The notes under the pieces were generated by a model, which saw only the letters and a program-made list of their open reading frames with translations, did no database searches and was not told the DNA's origin. Of a stretch of 64,000 nucleotides of DNA, positions 27,392 to 44,937 are shown piece after piece (position 1 is the first letter of the stretch; the number at the start of each line of letters is the position of its first letter). A program made the position numbers and the translations under genes. The DNA is taken from NCBI RefSeq assembly GCF_006715765.1, contig NZ_VFNV01000001.1, positions 806,001-870,000 of the forward strand, read 5' to 3'. The DNA comes from Rarobacter incanus. Its GTDB lineage: Bacteria > Actinomycetota > Actinomycetes > Actinomycetales > Cellulomonadaceae.

Positions 27392-27579
27392 CGATGCCTA
27401 CCCCGCGTCGCCTGCCATCGGTTGGCTGTGGTGCGGTGTGTGGTGCGTGTTGCACCGGTGCGGGCTGTGGCGCTGGTTGCGTTGCGTCGGTGCCATAGTC
27501 GCCCGTGTTGTGGTGCGGCGGCCCGTGTTATGCCGACACGTGTTGCGCGGGTGGGTGGTGTGTTTTGTTGTGGGATGCG

Positions 27580-27610
27580 CGAAGGCCCACCAGTGTGTGG
27601 TGGGCCTTCG
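27580..27610 (-). terminator. Hairpin after the 5S rRNA gene
   Basis: CGAAGGCCCACCA (27580-27592) and TGGTGGGCCTTCG (27598-27610) make a perfect 13-bp stem with a 5-base loop, ~10 bp past the 5S 3' end. On the minus strand it is followed by C- and A-rich sequence rather than a U tract. Confidence 0.75.
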
Positions 27611-27620
27611 TGTTTGGTTA

Positions 27621-27737
27621 GTGTTCGGCGGTGTCCTGCTCTCCCACCCCTAGGGGCAGTACCATCGGCGCTGAAGGGCTTAGCTTCCGGGTTCGGAATG
27701 GGGCCGGGCGTTTCCCCTTCGCTATGACCGCCGTAAC
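27621..27737 (-). rRNA. rrf: 5S ribosomal RNA
   Basis: About 117 nt. On the minus strand it begins GTTACGGCGGTCATAGCG and contains the conserved CGCCCGGCCCCATTCCGAAC and GGGTGGGAGAGCAGG segments; the two ends pair (GGCGGT with ACCGCC). Ends are placed to within a few bases. It is the last gene of the rRNA operon. Confidence 0.93.
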
Positions 27738-27794
27738 ATTTGTCAGAGTGTAGCAAACCATGTTTGTGTTTGGTTTGGTGGTTCTCTGGGAACC

Positions 27795-27807
27795 GTATAG
27801 TGGACGC
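27795..27807. repeat. 3' arm of the pre-23S processing stem
   Basis: GTATAGTGGACGC on the plus strand is exactly complementary to GCGTCCACTATAC at 31007-31019, on the far side of the 23S gene. Together they form a 13-bp stem that loops out the 23S precursor, the usual RNase III target. Confidence 0.75.
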
Positions 27808-27824
27808 TTACGTTTGTTTTGTGT

Positions 27825-30943
<3,119 letters not shown>

Positions 30944-31006
30944 CAAAACCAAGAAAACAACAACAAAACATGTCATCAAACTCGATCACACAAAAACAAG
31001 ATGCTC

Positions 31007-31019
31007 GCGTCCACTATAC
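31007..31019. repeat. 5' arm of the pre-23S processing stem
   Basis: GCGTCCACTATAC, exact reverse complement of 27795-27807. It lies about 65 bases upstream of the 23S 5' end in the transcript. Confidence 0.75.
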
Positions 31020-31122
31020 AGTTCTCAAACAACCAACGAACCAACCAGCCCCACCCCCAAAAACAAAGGAAGCAAGACCAACACGCCGCCAAGAAACAAC
31101 CACACGTGATTGCCTCAGGACC

Positions 31123-31133
31123 CAATAGTGTGT
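31123..31133. repeat. 3' arm of the pre-16S processing stem
   Basis: CAATAGTGTGT on the plus strand is exactly complementary to ACACACTATTG at 33006-33016 upstream of 16S. The pair would enclose the 16S precursor. Confidence 0.65.
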
Positions 31134-31316
31134 CCACACCATCACCACACCACCCAAGCACCCTCCACAACCCCCACCAAAATGAGGACCGGTACTAGAA
31201 ACTCGAACAACGCGATAACAGCAATAGTTGATGTTCCACCCAATGAGCAACTACCCCGGCACACACTCGGCACCGAAAGATAGCCACCACCCCAAAAACC
31301 GGGGCGATCAAAAGCT

Positions 31317-32840
<1,524 letters not shown>

Positions 32841-33005
32841 AAAACAAATCGCCACACCCACAGGTGTAACAACAATACGAAGGAACCAAAGCTCCAAAAA
32901 ACCCAACACCCCAAAAAGAGCGCCAGGACAAACAAAAGACAATCAAACAACCAAACCACCACAAAAGCAGCCCAGCCATCCAACCATCATGGCATCAACT
33001 ATCAA

Positions 33006-33016
33006 ACACACTATTG
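33006..33016. repeat. 5' arm of the pre-16S processing stem
   Basis: ACACACTATTG, exact reverse complement of 31123-31133, about 166 bases before the 16S 5' end. It adjoins GTTTGAGAACT, a boxA-like leader motif shared with the spacer. Confidence 0.65.
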
Positions 33017-33090
33017 AGTTCTCAAACAACCACCACACCCACAACCAACCAGAACCAAACAGTCCCAACCAGCCACGAGGCAACCTAACA

Positions 33091-33119
33091 ACCCTACCCC
33101 ACCAACCCCACCCAGTCAA
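33091..33119 (-). promoter_or_regulatory. rRNA operon promoter
   Basis: On the minus strand TTGACT (33114-33119), a 17-base spacer, and TAGGGT (33091-33096), close to the actinobacterial SigA consensus (TTGACA-N17-TAnnnT). Transcription would start about 240 bases before mature 16S. Confidence 0.75.
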
Positions 33120-33432
33120 ACCACCAGGCAAAACCAGCAAGAACAGGGCGCCACAAAGCACGAAGCTCAAAGAGTGACTTCCCCCGGGTCCGGCCAAGAC
33201 CAGCAAACCCAGTTCGCAAGTCCCGTCCGCGTCTCCCTGTCGGGGCAACGAGATAAAACATTACGCCCATGTCTCGGTTCAAGTCAAATCCGGTGGCACC
33301 GCTACGGAAACGCTGTGGTTGCAAGTGTCGGGAGCGCGCTCGATCCGCACGTCCCGCCGCCCGATCGTGTGACGCGCGACACGTCGAAGGGCGCGGCCAG
33401 CGAAGCCGCCAGGGCGCGCTACGCGGTTCCGA

Positions 33433-35862
<2,430 letters not shown>

Positions 35863-35865
35863 TCA

Positions 35866-35871
35866 ATAATG
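35866..35871 (-). promoter_or_regulatory. Putative leaderless -10 element of ligA
   Basis: CATTAT on the minus strand is six bases from the ligA ATG; no Shine-Dalgarno is present. Confidence 0.4.
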
Positions 35872-35927
35872 CCAAGTATTGCCGCCGACGGTGACTTGCG
35901 GCGGCCCGAAAGGTTGCGGCCCGGCCT

Positions 35928-37576
35928 TCATCCTCGGGTCGGTTCACCCGTGCGCAGGTGCGAGCGGGCGGCCGCGACCGCGGGAGCGAGGTCTTCGAAG
36001 AGGTGGTTCGGGTGCCGCAGAGCTGCCACCGCGCCCACCCGCGTCATTACTTGCCGGTGGGCTGGTTTGATGCCCTTGATGAACACGGTGACATTCCGGC
36101 GTTCCAGATCGCTCACCAGTTCGGCCAGCGTGTGCGCACCCGTGGCGTCGATGTGTTGCAGGTGGGATAGGCGCAGGATCACGATCTCGACACCGCGCTG
36201 CTGCTGAACCCTTTGCACGACGCGATCGGCAACACCGAAGAACAGGGAGCCGTCCAGCCTAAAGATGGCGATCCTCTCGTCCCCGGGCTGCGCCTCGCCG
36301 GGGATTTCCTGGCGGTGGACGCCGCACGATCTACTCAGCGCGCGCAGTGCGAAGAACGCCGCTACCGCAACGCCGATTCCGACGGCGACTATCAGGTCGA
36401 AGCTCACCGTGACGACCGCCGTCACGATGAAAACTGTGGCAGCCGAACGCGTCGAAGTGACCACCTGGCGCAACGCGCCCACGTCTATCATTTTGACGGC
36501 CGTGACCATCAGGACACCGCTGAGTGCAGCGAGCGGAATACCCGAAACAAGGTTCGAGGCCAGGTAGACGACGGCGATGAGCGCGATCGCATGAACGATG
36601 GCCGCGGCGCGCGTGCGCGCACCTGCCCGAACGTTCACCGCGGTGCGAGCGATAGCACCGGTTGCGGGCATGCCGCCAAACAGGCCCGAAGCGATCGAGG
36701 CGAGCCCCTGCCCGACTAACTCACGATCGGCGTTGAACGGTCCTGTGTCGGCCATCGACGCGGCAACCCTGCCGGACAGAAGAGATTCGATCGCCGCCAG
36801 GGCCGCCACCGCGAGAATGGGACCGGCCAGGTCGCCCAGCATTGACAGGCTCAGTGCCGGCAGGTGGGGCGCTGGCAGGGAACTGGGCAGTTCCCCGATC
36901 GATTGCACCGGTACCCGGGCGAGCATGACCGCGCCGCTGACAACGACGATGGCCACGAACGAGGCCGGAATCGCCCTGCTGACCAGGCGGCTGGCCAGCA
37001 TGAGCGCCACGGTCGCCGCAACGACGGCGAGCGGAATGAGCGCGTCGGGCCAATTCGCCGCCAGCGCGGCCTGCACGGCCGCGACCGCCGCATTCGTCGA
37101 ATGCGGAAGCGAGGAACTCACACCCAGTGCGGTCGGGACCTGCTGCAAGAAAATGATGATCGCGATGCCGGCCGTGAATCCCTCGATGACCGGCCACGGA
37201 ATGTACGAGATTGTGCGGCCGAGCCGCAACAGGCCGGCAGCGCACACCACGACCCCGGCGAGCAAAGAAACCACCACCACCGCGCTCACACCGTGCTGCG
37301 CCACGACCGGCGCCAGGACGACGACCATGGCTCCCGTGGGGCCGGACACCTGCACGTTCGAACCGCCGAAGACCGCGGCAACGATGCCGGCAACGATCGC
37401 GGTGACCAGGCCGGCCGCCGCCCCCACCCCAGCGCTGACGCCAAAGGCCAGGGCCAATGGCAAGGCGACGATGCCAACGGTGATACCCGCGACCAGATCC
37501 ACCCGCCACGTTTTCGGCAAGGCCCGGTAATCCGCCGCCCCCGGCGCCAGGTCCGCGACCGCGGACCACACGCGGC

Positions 37577-37580
<4 letters not shown>
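35928..37580 (-). CDS. SulP-family anion transporter with STAS domain
   Basis: Inner-membrane anion permease of 550 aa. About residues 25-410 are highly hydrophobic with 10 or more membrane segments and contain the SulP signatures LVAGITVGIVALPLALAFGVSAGVGAAAGL and SGPTGAMVVVLAPVV. The last ~120 residues are a STAS domain (ERIAIFRLDGSLFFGVADRVVQ...HLQHIDATGAHTLAELVSDL). Bacterial members move sulfate, bicarbonate or dicarboxylates; the substrate here is not fixed by sequence. Its start overlaps the ArsR gene by 4 bp (ATGA), so the regulator probably controls it. Confidence 0.9.
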
Positions 37581-39546
<1,966 letters not shown>

Positions 39547-39586
39547 CCGCAGGCGCCGAGCGCCGATAGGCCCCGGGAATCGCGCG

Positions 39587-39622
39587 GGTGGGGTCCCTTC
39601 GATAACTCGAAGGGACCCCACC
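39587..39622 (+). terminator. Terminator after gdhA
   Basis: A perfect 16-bp stem (GGTGGGGTCCCTTCGA with its complement) closes on a TAAC loop, 40 bases after the gdhA stop and just before the convergent MetE-like gene. It can serve both strands. No U tract follows. Confidence 0.82.
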
Positions 39623-39650
39623 GACCTCATCGGTGCCGGGCACGACCGAT

Positions 39651-40667
39651 CTACGAGTCGGCGCGGTCCGAAAGTTCCGCCGCGACGTCAACAAGCGTGG
39701 ACAACTGCGCGCCAACTTCTTCCGCGGTGGTCGCTAGCGCCAGATCCTTGGCGATGAGTCCGGTGTTGGCCAGTTGCGCACCCGTGAGGCCGACTGCGCG
39801 CCAAGGGCGCCACAGCAGGTCGGCCGTCGCGGACACCGGGGCGCCCGCGCACTGCGAACGAGCGGGCGCCGAGACCGCCCACCACAGCCGGATACCGCTT
39901 TCAACGGCTTGCGCGATCATTTCCCAACGCCGGGCGTCGTATCGACCTGCATTGAGGCCGACGGCCATGCCGCCCACCTCGCAAACCGTTTCGATGCCAG
40001 CGACCACGGGCCCCAAATTCACGACAACGTCAGCGCCGATCCGATCCCGCACTATCGCCAGTACCGCGCGAATAACCTCCCGCGGCACCCGCCGGATCCT
40101 CGACATCCCCGAGAAGTTGGGGATGGTGCCGGCCATGGCGGCTCCCAGCATCGATTCATCCATAACGAGCGTCAGGGCGTCGATCCCGGGCGCGTATTCG
40201 CGCAGCGAATCGATGTGCAAGGCGATCCCCTCCGCGAGGGAATGCGCCACGGCCTCAATTGCCGCAAAGTCGCTGACGGCCAGGTCCCCTCGTCCCAAAT
40301 ACAAGCGGCTCGCAAGGGTTACCGGCCCCGTTGCGGCCACCGAGAACCGGCCCCGATATCCCGCGAGCGCGATGATCGTCGCCTCGCGTTGGCGCTCCAC
40401 CTCCCGCATGGCCGCGCGCACATCGCGGCCCGGGCGATCCGCCATCTTCCACCCGTGCGGCCCCAGCTCGGTGGGGAGTTGGTCCAAGAGCGCGCAGGCG
40501 CGCGCCGTGCTCGCAACGTTCGCCGGCCCCGTTCCGCGCAATTGGGCTTCGAACGGGATTCCGATGCCCTGCCCGGCGCGGCCGCGGCTGAGATCATCGA
40601 GAATGCGCAGCTGGGCGGCCAGCGGATCCGTCCCCCACAGCGGGCCGGTGCCCGTCAATGCGATCAT
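39651..40667 (-). CDS. MetE-like (UROD/MetE superfamily) protein
   Basis: 338-aa protein related to the C-terminal half of cobalamin-independent methionine synthase. [21 protein letters not shown] at the start, [33 protein letters not shown] and [23 protein letters not shown] follow the barrel pattern of that superfamily. The zinc-ligand set of true MetE (HxC...C) is not evident, so methionine synthase activity is doubtful. A gene of this kind lies between mnmA and ligA in mycobacteria too. Its start overlaps the mnmA stop by 4 bp, hinting at a role linked to sulfur or tRNA modification. Confidence 0.7.
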   Translation of the reverse strand: MIALTGTGPLWGTDPLAAQLRILDDLSRGRAGQGIGIPFEAQLRGTGPANVASTARACALLDQLPTELGPHGWKMADRPGRDVRAAMREVERQREATIIALAGYRGRFSVAATGPVTLASRLYLGRGDLAVSDFAAIEAVAHSLAEGIALHIDSLREYAPGIDALTLVMDESMLGAAMAGTIPNFSGMSRIRRVPREVIRAVLAIVRDRIGADVVVNLGPVVAGIETVCEVGGMAVGLNAGRYDARRWEMIAQAVESGIRLWWAVSAPARSQCAGAPVSATADLLWRPWRAVGLTGAQLANTGLIAKDLALATTAEEVGAQLSTLVDVAAELSDRADS

Positions 40668-41779
40668 CGCGAGCGGTGGGCGCCGACGACCGTCCCCTGC
40701 GCCAGGACCCGCGTGCCGTCGTAGAACACCAGCGATTGCCCCGGCGCGACCCCGCGCAAGGACGCATCGGTGAGGCGCGCGATCAGTCCGTCTTTCGACG
40801 TCGCACGCACCAATGCGTTCACCGGCTCGCCGTGGGCGCGCACCTGCACCTGCCCGGTGATTCCGTCGGCGGCCGCCGCGGCGAGGTCTGCATCGAACCA
40901 GCAGGCCCTATCGCATTCGATGGTGTCGACGGTCAGTAGCTCGGCCGGACCGACGATCACTTGTCCGCGCGCGGGTTGCGTGGCCACGACGTAGCGGGGT
41001 TTGCCGTCCGGCGCGGGGCGGCCCAGGTTGAGCCCCTTGCGCTGGCCGATGGTGTAGGCGTACGCGCCCTGGTGCGTACCGACCACGTTGCCATCGGTAT
41101 CGACAATTTCCCCCGGTTGCTCACCGAGCCGCTCGCGCAAGAACCCCCCGGTGTCACCGTCGGCGACGAAGCAAATGTCGTATGAATCGGGCTTGTTCGA
41201 AACTGATAGGCCCCGGCGGGCGGCCTCGGCGCGCACCTCGTCCTTCGATGCGAACCCGCCGAGCGGGAAAATGGCTCGCTCCAAGTGCCGCGGACCCATG
41301 ACCGCCAGCACGTACGACTGGTCCTTAGCGGTGTTGGGCGAACGGTGGAGTTCGCGCACGACCCGTCCCGCGGAATCCTCAATCATTTCAACGCGCGCGT
41401 AGTGCCCCGTTGCCACGGCGTCGAATCCAAGCGCGCTCGCCCGTTCCAACAGCGCTTCGAACTTGATGAACTCGTTGCATCTCACGCAAGGATTCGGGGT
41501 GCGCCCCGCCGCATACTCGCTCAGGAAGTCCGCGACGACGGTTTCTTCGAATTCCTCCGACAGGTCCCACACGTAGTACGGAATACCGATGATGTCCGCG
41601 GCCCGACGGGCGTCCGAGGCGTCCTCGATCGAACAGCAGCCGCGCGATCCGGTGCGGAACTGGTTGCGGCTGCGGCTTAGCGCCATGTGGACACCCACAA
41701 CGTCGTGTCCGGCCTCCACCGCCAGCGCCGCCGCCACGGCCGAATCGACGCCGCCGGACATTGCCGCCAAGACCCTCAC
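40664..41779 (-). CDS. mnmA: tRNA-specific 2-thiouridylase MnmA
   Basis: Makes s2U at the wobble position of tRNA(Lys/Glu/Gln) using sulfur from a cysteine desulfurase. The PP-loop ATPase motif [17 protein letters not shown] opens the 371-aa protein. The catalytic cysteines are in [12 protein letters not shown] and [19 protein letters not shown] and QRKGLNLG are family-typical. It overlaps iscS by 4 bp upstream and the MetE-like gene by 4 bp downstream, consistent with coordinated sulfur transfer. Confidence 0.95.
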   Translation of the reverse strand: MRVLAAMSGGVDSAVAAALAVEAGHDVVGVHMALSRSRNQFRTGSRGCCSIEDASDARRAADIIGIPYYVWDLSEEFEETVVADFLSEYAAGRTPNPCVRCNEFIKFEALLERASALGFDAVATGHYARVEMIEDSAGRVVRELHRSPNTAKDQSYVLAVMGPRHLERAIFPLGGFASKDEVRAEAARRGLSVSNKPDSYDICFVADGDTGGFLRERLGEQPGEIVDTDGNVVGTHQGAYAYTIGQRKGLNLGRPAPDGKPRYVVATQPARGQVIVGPAELLTVDTIECDRACWFDADLAAAAADGITGQVQVRAHGEPVNALVRATSKDGLIARLTDASLRGVAPGQSLVFYDGTRVLAQGTVVGAHRSR

Positions 41780-42975
41780 GCCACCGTCTCCTTCTTCATT
41801 CGCCCGACCTGCCCGGCCCGCCGGGCGCGTTCGATCGCCCCGGGCAGCACGGCCAGGAGGCCATCGATATCATCCTTCGTTGAGGCGCATCCGAGCGAGA
41901 ATCGCAACGCGCCGCGGGCCTCGTCCTCGCTCAGCCCCATCGCCATGAGGACGTGCGATGGCTGCGGCACCCCGGCCTGGCACGCGGAACCGGTGGACGC
42001 CGAGACCCCGCTGGAATCGAGCGCGAAGAGCAGCGAATCGCCCTCGCATCCGTCAAATGTGAAAAGCGCGTTCCCAGACAATCGCCGGGTGGCATCGACC
42101 CGCGGATCAACACCACGCAGGTGAGCGTGGGGAATCTCGGCAAGAACGCGGTCGATGAGGTAGTCACGGATCTGGCGCTGCCGCGTGACCTGCGATTCCC
42201 GCCCGGCCGCCGCCTGCTCGAGGGCCGCCGCAAACCCGGCGATGGCGGGAGCATCCAGGGTCCCCGATCGCACGGCGCGCTCCTGACCGCCGCCGGACAT
42301 GATCTCGACGAGCGGAAAGTCGCGGGTTGCGACCAGTGCGCCGACGCCGATGGGGCCACCGACCTTGTGCGCGGCTATCGTCATGGCGCCCAACTGCGTC
42401 TTCCCAAAATCGATGGGACACAAGCCGAGCGCTTGGACCGCATCGCTGTGCGAGGCCACCGCGCGTGCGCGGCATTCGGCAGCGATTTCAGCGATGGGTG
42501 AGATTGTCCCCACTTCGTTGTTTACCCACATCAATGAGGCGATCGCGACCCGGCCATCCGCTTCGTCGAGCACCCTGGCCAGGTCCCCCGCGTCCGTGCC
42601 GCCGTCGCCGCTGACCGGCACGTAACGCACCTGCGCACCCGCGTAGGTGGCGAGCCAGCGCGCGGAGTCCAGGACGGCGTGGTGTTCCGCCTCCCCCACC
42701 ACGACCACGTCCCTGCGCGGCTGAGCGAAGAAAGCTCCCTTGACCGCCAGGTTGTCCGCCTCGGTGCCCCCCGCGGTGAAGATGACCTCCGATGGACGAG
42801 CGCCGACAATCGCGGCAATGCGCTCGCGCGATTCCTCAACGATTCGGCGGGCTACGCGGCCGCGAGCGTGCTGTGAGGATGCGTTGGCGCCGCGGCGGGC
42901 GGCATCGGCGTATGCGGCTAGGGCCTCCTGCGTCATGGGAGTCGTCGCCGCGTGGTCAAGGTAGATGTCAGTCAT
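41776..42975 (-). CDS. iscS: Cysteine desulfurase (IscS/NifS family)
   Basis: PLP enzyme that mobilises sulfur from cysteine as a persulfide. [16 protein letters not shown] starts the 399-aa protein; [36 protein letters not shown] and [16 protein letters not shown] (PLP Lys) are conserved. The active cysteine is in [19 protein letters not shown], so it is of the class I type. I chose the ATG at 42975 ([13 protein letters not shown]); the upstream extension is not conserved. It is the likely sulfur donor for MnmA next door. Confidence 0.94.
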   Translation of the reverse strand: MTDIYLDHAATTPMTQEALAAYADAARRGANASSQHARGRVARRIVEESRERIAAIVGARPSEVIFTAGGTEADNLAVKGAFFAQPRRDVVVVGEAEHHAVLDSARWLATYAGAQVRYVPVSGDGGTDAGDLARVLDEADGRVAIASLMWVNNEVGTISPIAEIAAECRARAVASHSDAVQALGLCPIDFGKTQLGAMTIAAHKVGGPIGVGALVATRDFPLVEIMSGGGQERAVRSGTLDAPAIAGFAAALEQAAAGRESQVTRQRQIRDYLIDRVLAEIPHAHLRGVDPRVDATRRLSGNALFTFDGCEGDSLLFALDSSGVSASTGSACQAGVPQPSHVLMAMGLSEDEARGALRFSLGCASTKDDIDGLLAVLPGAIERARRAGQVGRMKKETVA

Positions 42976-43018
42976 GGCTGGCTTTCTGTACGGGGGCAGC
43001 ACACCACCGGAACCAACA

Positions 43019-44002
43019 TCACTTGGCGGCGCGATATTCCCTGATCCGCTGCGCCGCCTGCGGCAGGACCGCGGCCAGGTCGCCCACCACGGCGAAATCG
43101 CAGATGTCGAACAGCGGCGTCTCCGCGTCGACGTTCACCGCCACGATCGTCTGCGCCGCCTGCATGCCACCGCGGTGGTGCGGCGCGCCGGAAATGCCTG
43201 CGCCGATGTAGACGAGCGGGGCGACCGTCACACCGGTCTGTCCGATTTGCGCGTCGTGATCCACCCAGCCCTCATCGACGGCGTCCCGGGTGGCGCCGAC
43301 GGCCGCACCCAGCGCGTCCGCCAGGGTATTGATCGGCCCAAAGTCACCTTCCGTTCCGCGCCCGCCGGCGACCACGTAGGCGGCCTCGCTGAGCGTCGGA
43401 CGCGAGGCGTCGCCGGCCGGGTGCACACTGCGCCTGGTGGTCGTGACGGCCGCTGCGCGGGCGGGAGCTTTGACGCTCAGCGACACCACGTTGAGGTTCG
43501 CCGCGTCCCCCGGGGCAGCCTGGATGGAATTGGCGCGCACGGTGATGACCGCGACGTCGGTTGTGAAGGCGGAATAGATGTCCCAGGTGCCCGCAAAAAC
43601 TCGTTTGAAGGCAAGCAGGTTGCCGGCTTCGTCGAGTTGCGGCTGCGCGTCCGCGACCAGGCCCGCCCCCAGCTCCTGCGCCGCGAGCGCGGCAATCTCG
43701 CGGTTGGCGAAGGTGGTCGTTGTCAGGGCCAGATCCGCACCGACATGCCGCACGCCGGCAGCGAAACCGTGTGCGGCCGCCGGGGTGATTGTGAAGGGCA
43801 CGTCGCTTTCCACCTCGACAAGCGTAGTCACGCCGTAGCGGGCCAACTCGTCTTTGGCCTTAGGCGTGAGTTCGCCGCCTGCCACGGCCGCAACGCCTCC
43901 CAGCCCACGGGCCAGGGTGATCACCTCAAGGTCGGCCGGGCGAATCCGGTCGTTCGCCGCATCGATGAGAACCGCAACGGTTCGCTTACCATGGTTCGTC
44001 AT
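43019..44002 (-). CDS. etfA: Electron transfer flavoprotein alpha subunit
   Basis: FAD-binding subunit of ETF, which carries electrons from acyl-CoA and other dehydrogenases. The 327-aa protein contains the C-terminal FAD signature GQTGVTVAPLVYIGAGISGAPHHRGGMQAAQTIVAVNVDAETPLFDICDFAVVGD in segments, with RGTEGDFGPINTLADALGAAVG just before. It follows etfB by 22 bp. In mycobacteria the same pair lies next to iscS and mnmA. No ETF-quinone oxidoreductase gene is seen in the window. Confidence 0.94.
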   Translation of the reverse strand: MTNHGKRTVAVLIDAANDRIRPADLEVITLARGLGGVAAVAGGELTPKAKDELARYGVTTLVEVESDVPFTITPAAAHGFAAGVRHVGADLALTTTTFANREIAALAAQELGAGLVADAQPQLDEAGNLLAFKRVFAGTWDIYSAFTTDVAVITVRANSIQAAPGDAANLNVVSLSVKAPARAAAVTTTRRSVHPAGDASRPTLSEAAYVVAGGRGTEGDFGPINTLADALGAAVGATRDAVDEGWVDHDAQIGQTGVTVAPLVYIGAGISGAPHHRGGMQAAQTIVAVNVDAETPLFDICDFAVVGDLAAVLPQAAQRIREYRAAK

Positions 44003-44024
44003 TTGTGTCTTTTCCGTTCGCCCG

Positions 44025-44828
44025 TCACACCAAGCCGCGTGAGATCAAAAAGTCCGCCAACGCAGTTCCGCCGTCGCCGTCGTCAACGTGAATGACGACC
44101 GGCGCCTTGGGCTCCCGGGGCTGGGCGCTGATCACCCGCGTGCCGGCGGCACCGGCGCCAACTTCCAGGTCGCCAACGCCCAGGTCCGCGAGGGACAGCG
44201 TGTCGATTGCCTTGGTGCGGGCGGCAATAATCGATGAGAAATTTGGGTACCGCGGGGCGGCTATGTGGTCGTTGACGGATACGACGACGGGCAGCGGTGC
44301 GCTCTGAAACTCCGATACGCCATCGAGTTCGCGTTCGATCGAGGCGACGCCGCCATCGACGGTGAGTTCGCGGGCTATCAGCAACTGCGGCCAGTCGAGG
44401 TTCGCAGCGAGCAACGATGGCACCACCGAACCCAGCGAGTCCAGGGCCGCCATGCCAGTAATGACGATATCGACCGGCTCGTCCTGGGCCAGGCGCCCGA
44501 CCGCGGCGGATAGGACCGCGGCCGTCGAAAAGTAGTCGGAGCCCGCAATCGCGTCGTCTACCACGTGCACCGCGTTGTCGACCCCAAGTTGGTAGGCCTT
44601 GCGCAAGGCCAGTTCGGCGTCCGCCGGGCCGACGGTGAGCGCGATGACCTGGTGATCCGTCCGTTCCCCGGGTGCTGCTTCAACGAGCCTGAGAGCGGCT
44701 TCGACGGCCACCTCATCGAGTTCGTTGAGGGTTCCGTCCGTTGAACTGCGCACGACGACGCCGTCGGGGTCGAATCGTCGATCGGATTGAATGTCGGGGA
44801 CATATTTCACCGGCACCACTACGCGCAT
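44025..44828 (-). CDS. etfB: Electron transfer flavoprotein beta subunit
   Basis: AMP-binding partner of EtfA, 267 aa. MRVVVPVKYVPDIQSDRRFDPDG and TLNELDEVAVEAALRLVEA are typical, and the ETF-beta signature region lies in ARELTVDGGVASIERELDGVSEFQSAPLPVVVSVNDHIAAPRYPNF. The ATG at 44828 has AAGGAG eight bases upstream. A 24-base inverted repeat sits directly before that ribosome-binding site and could control expression. Confidence 0.94.
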   Translation of the reverse strand: MRVVVPVKYVPDIQSDRRFDPDGVVVRSSTDGTLNELDEVAVEAALRLVEAAPGERTDHQVIALTVGPADAELALRKAYQLGVDNAVHVVDDAIAGSDYFSTAAVLSAAVGRLAQDEPVDIVITGMAALDSLGSVVPSLLAANLDWPQLLIARELTVDGGVASIERELDGVSEFQSAPLPVVVSVNDHIAAPRYPNFSSIIAARTKAIDTLSLADLGVGDLEVGAGAAGTRVISAQPREPKAPVVIHVDDGDGGTALADFLISRGLV

Positions 44829-44842
44829 ACTCAAAACTCCTT

Positions 44843-44866
44843 GGGGTATCAAAGAAACGATACCCC
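44843..44866. promoter_or_regulatory. Inverted repeat in the etfB leader
   Basis: GGGGTATC-aaagaaac-GATACCCC, a perfect 8-bp inverted repeat with an 8-base spacer between divergent etfB and glgX. Its left arm directly abuts the etfB Shine-Dalgarno, so it could act as an RNA hairpin or as an operator. Confidence 0.55.
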
Positions 44867-44937
44867 TTTCGGGTACAGGTCATGACATTTCACCCCGTAT
44901 CGACAGGTCCGGTGCCGAAATGCGAGACAATAGGCGC

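Larger units (their letters stand above)
32841..33432. promoter_or_regulatory. rRNA operon leader and upstream region
   Basis: About 590 bp between the 16S 5' end and the ligA stop. It holds the rrn promoter (33091-33119), a ~250-base transcribed leader that is G/U-rich on the RNA strand, the TTTGAGAACTCAATAGTGTG leader motif with one arm of the 16S processing stem, and further upstream DNA with no clear gene. The 33240-33430 part is ordinary GC-rich sequence; a TTTTAT-type hexamer near 33255 could be a second, weaker promoter. Confidence 0.65.

Noticed and set aside
27420-27570. GT-rich stretch as a tandem repeat or CRISPR
   Set aside because: The units are irregular with no constant repeat and spacer lengths; no cas genes are near.
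27085-27756. Extension of gatC to 223 codons through the 5S gene
   Set aside because: The upstream part is 5S rRNA and spacer read as protein; homology begins at MSSISVDEV.
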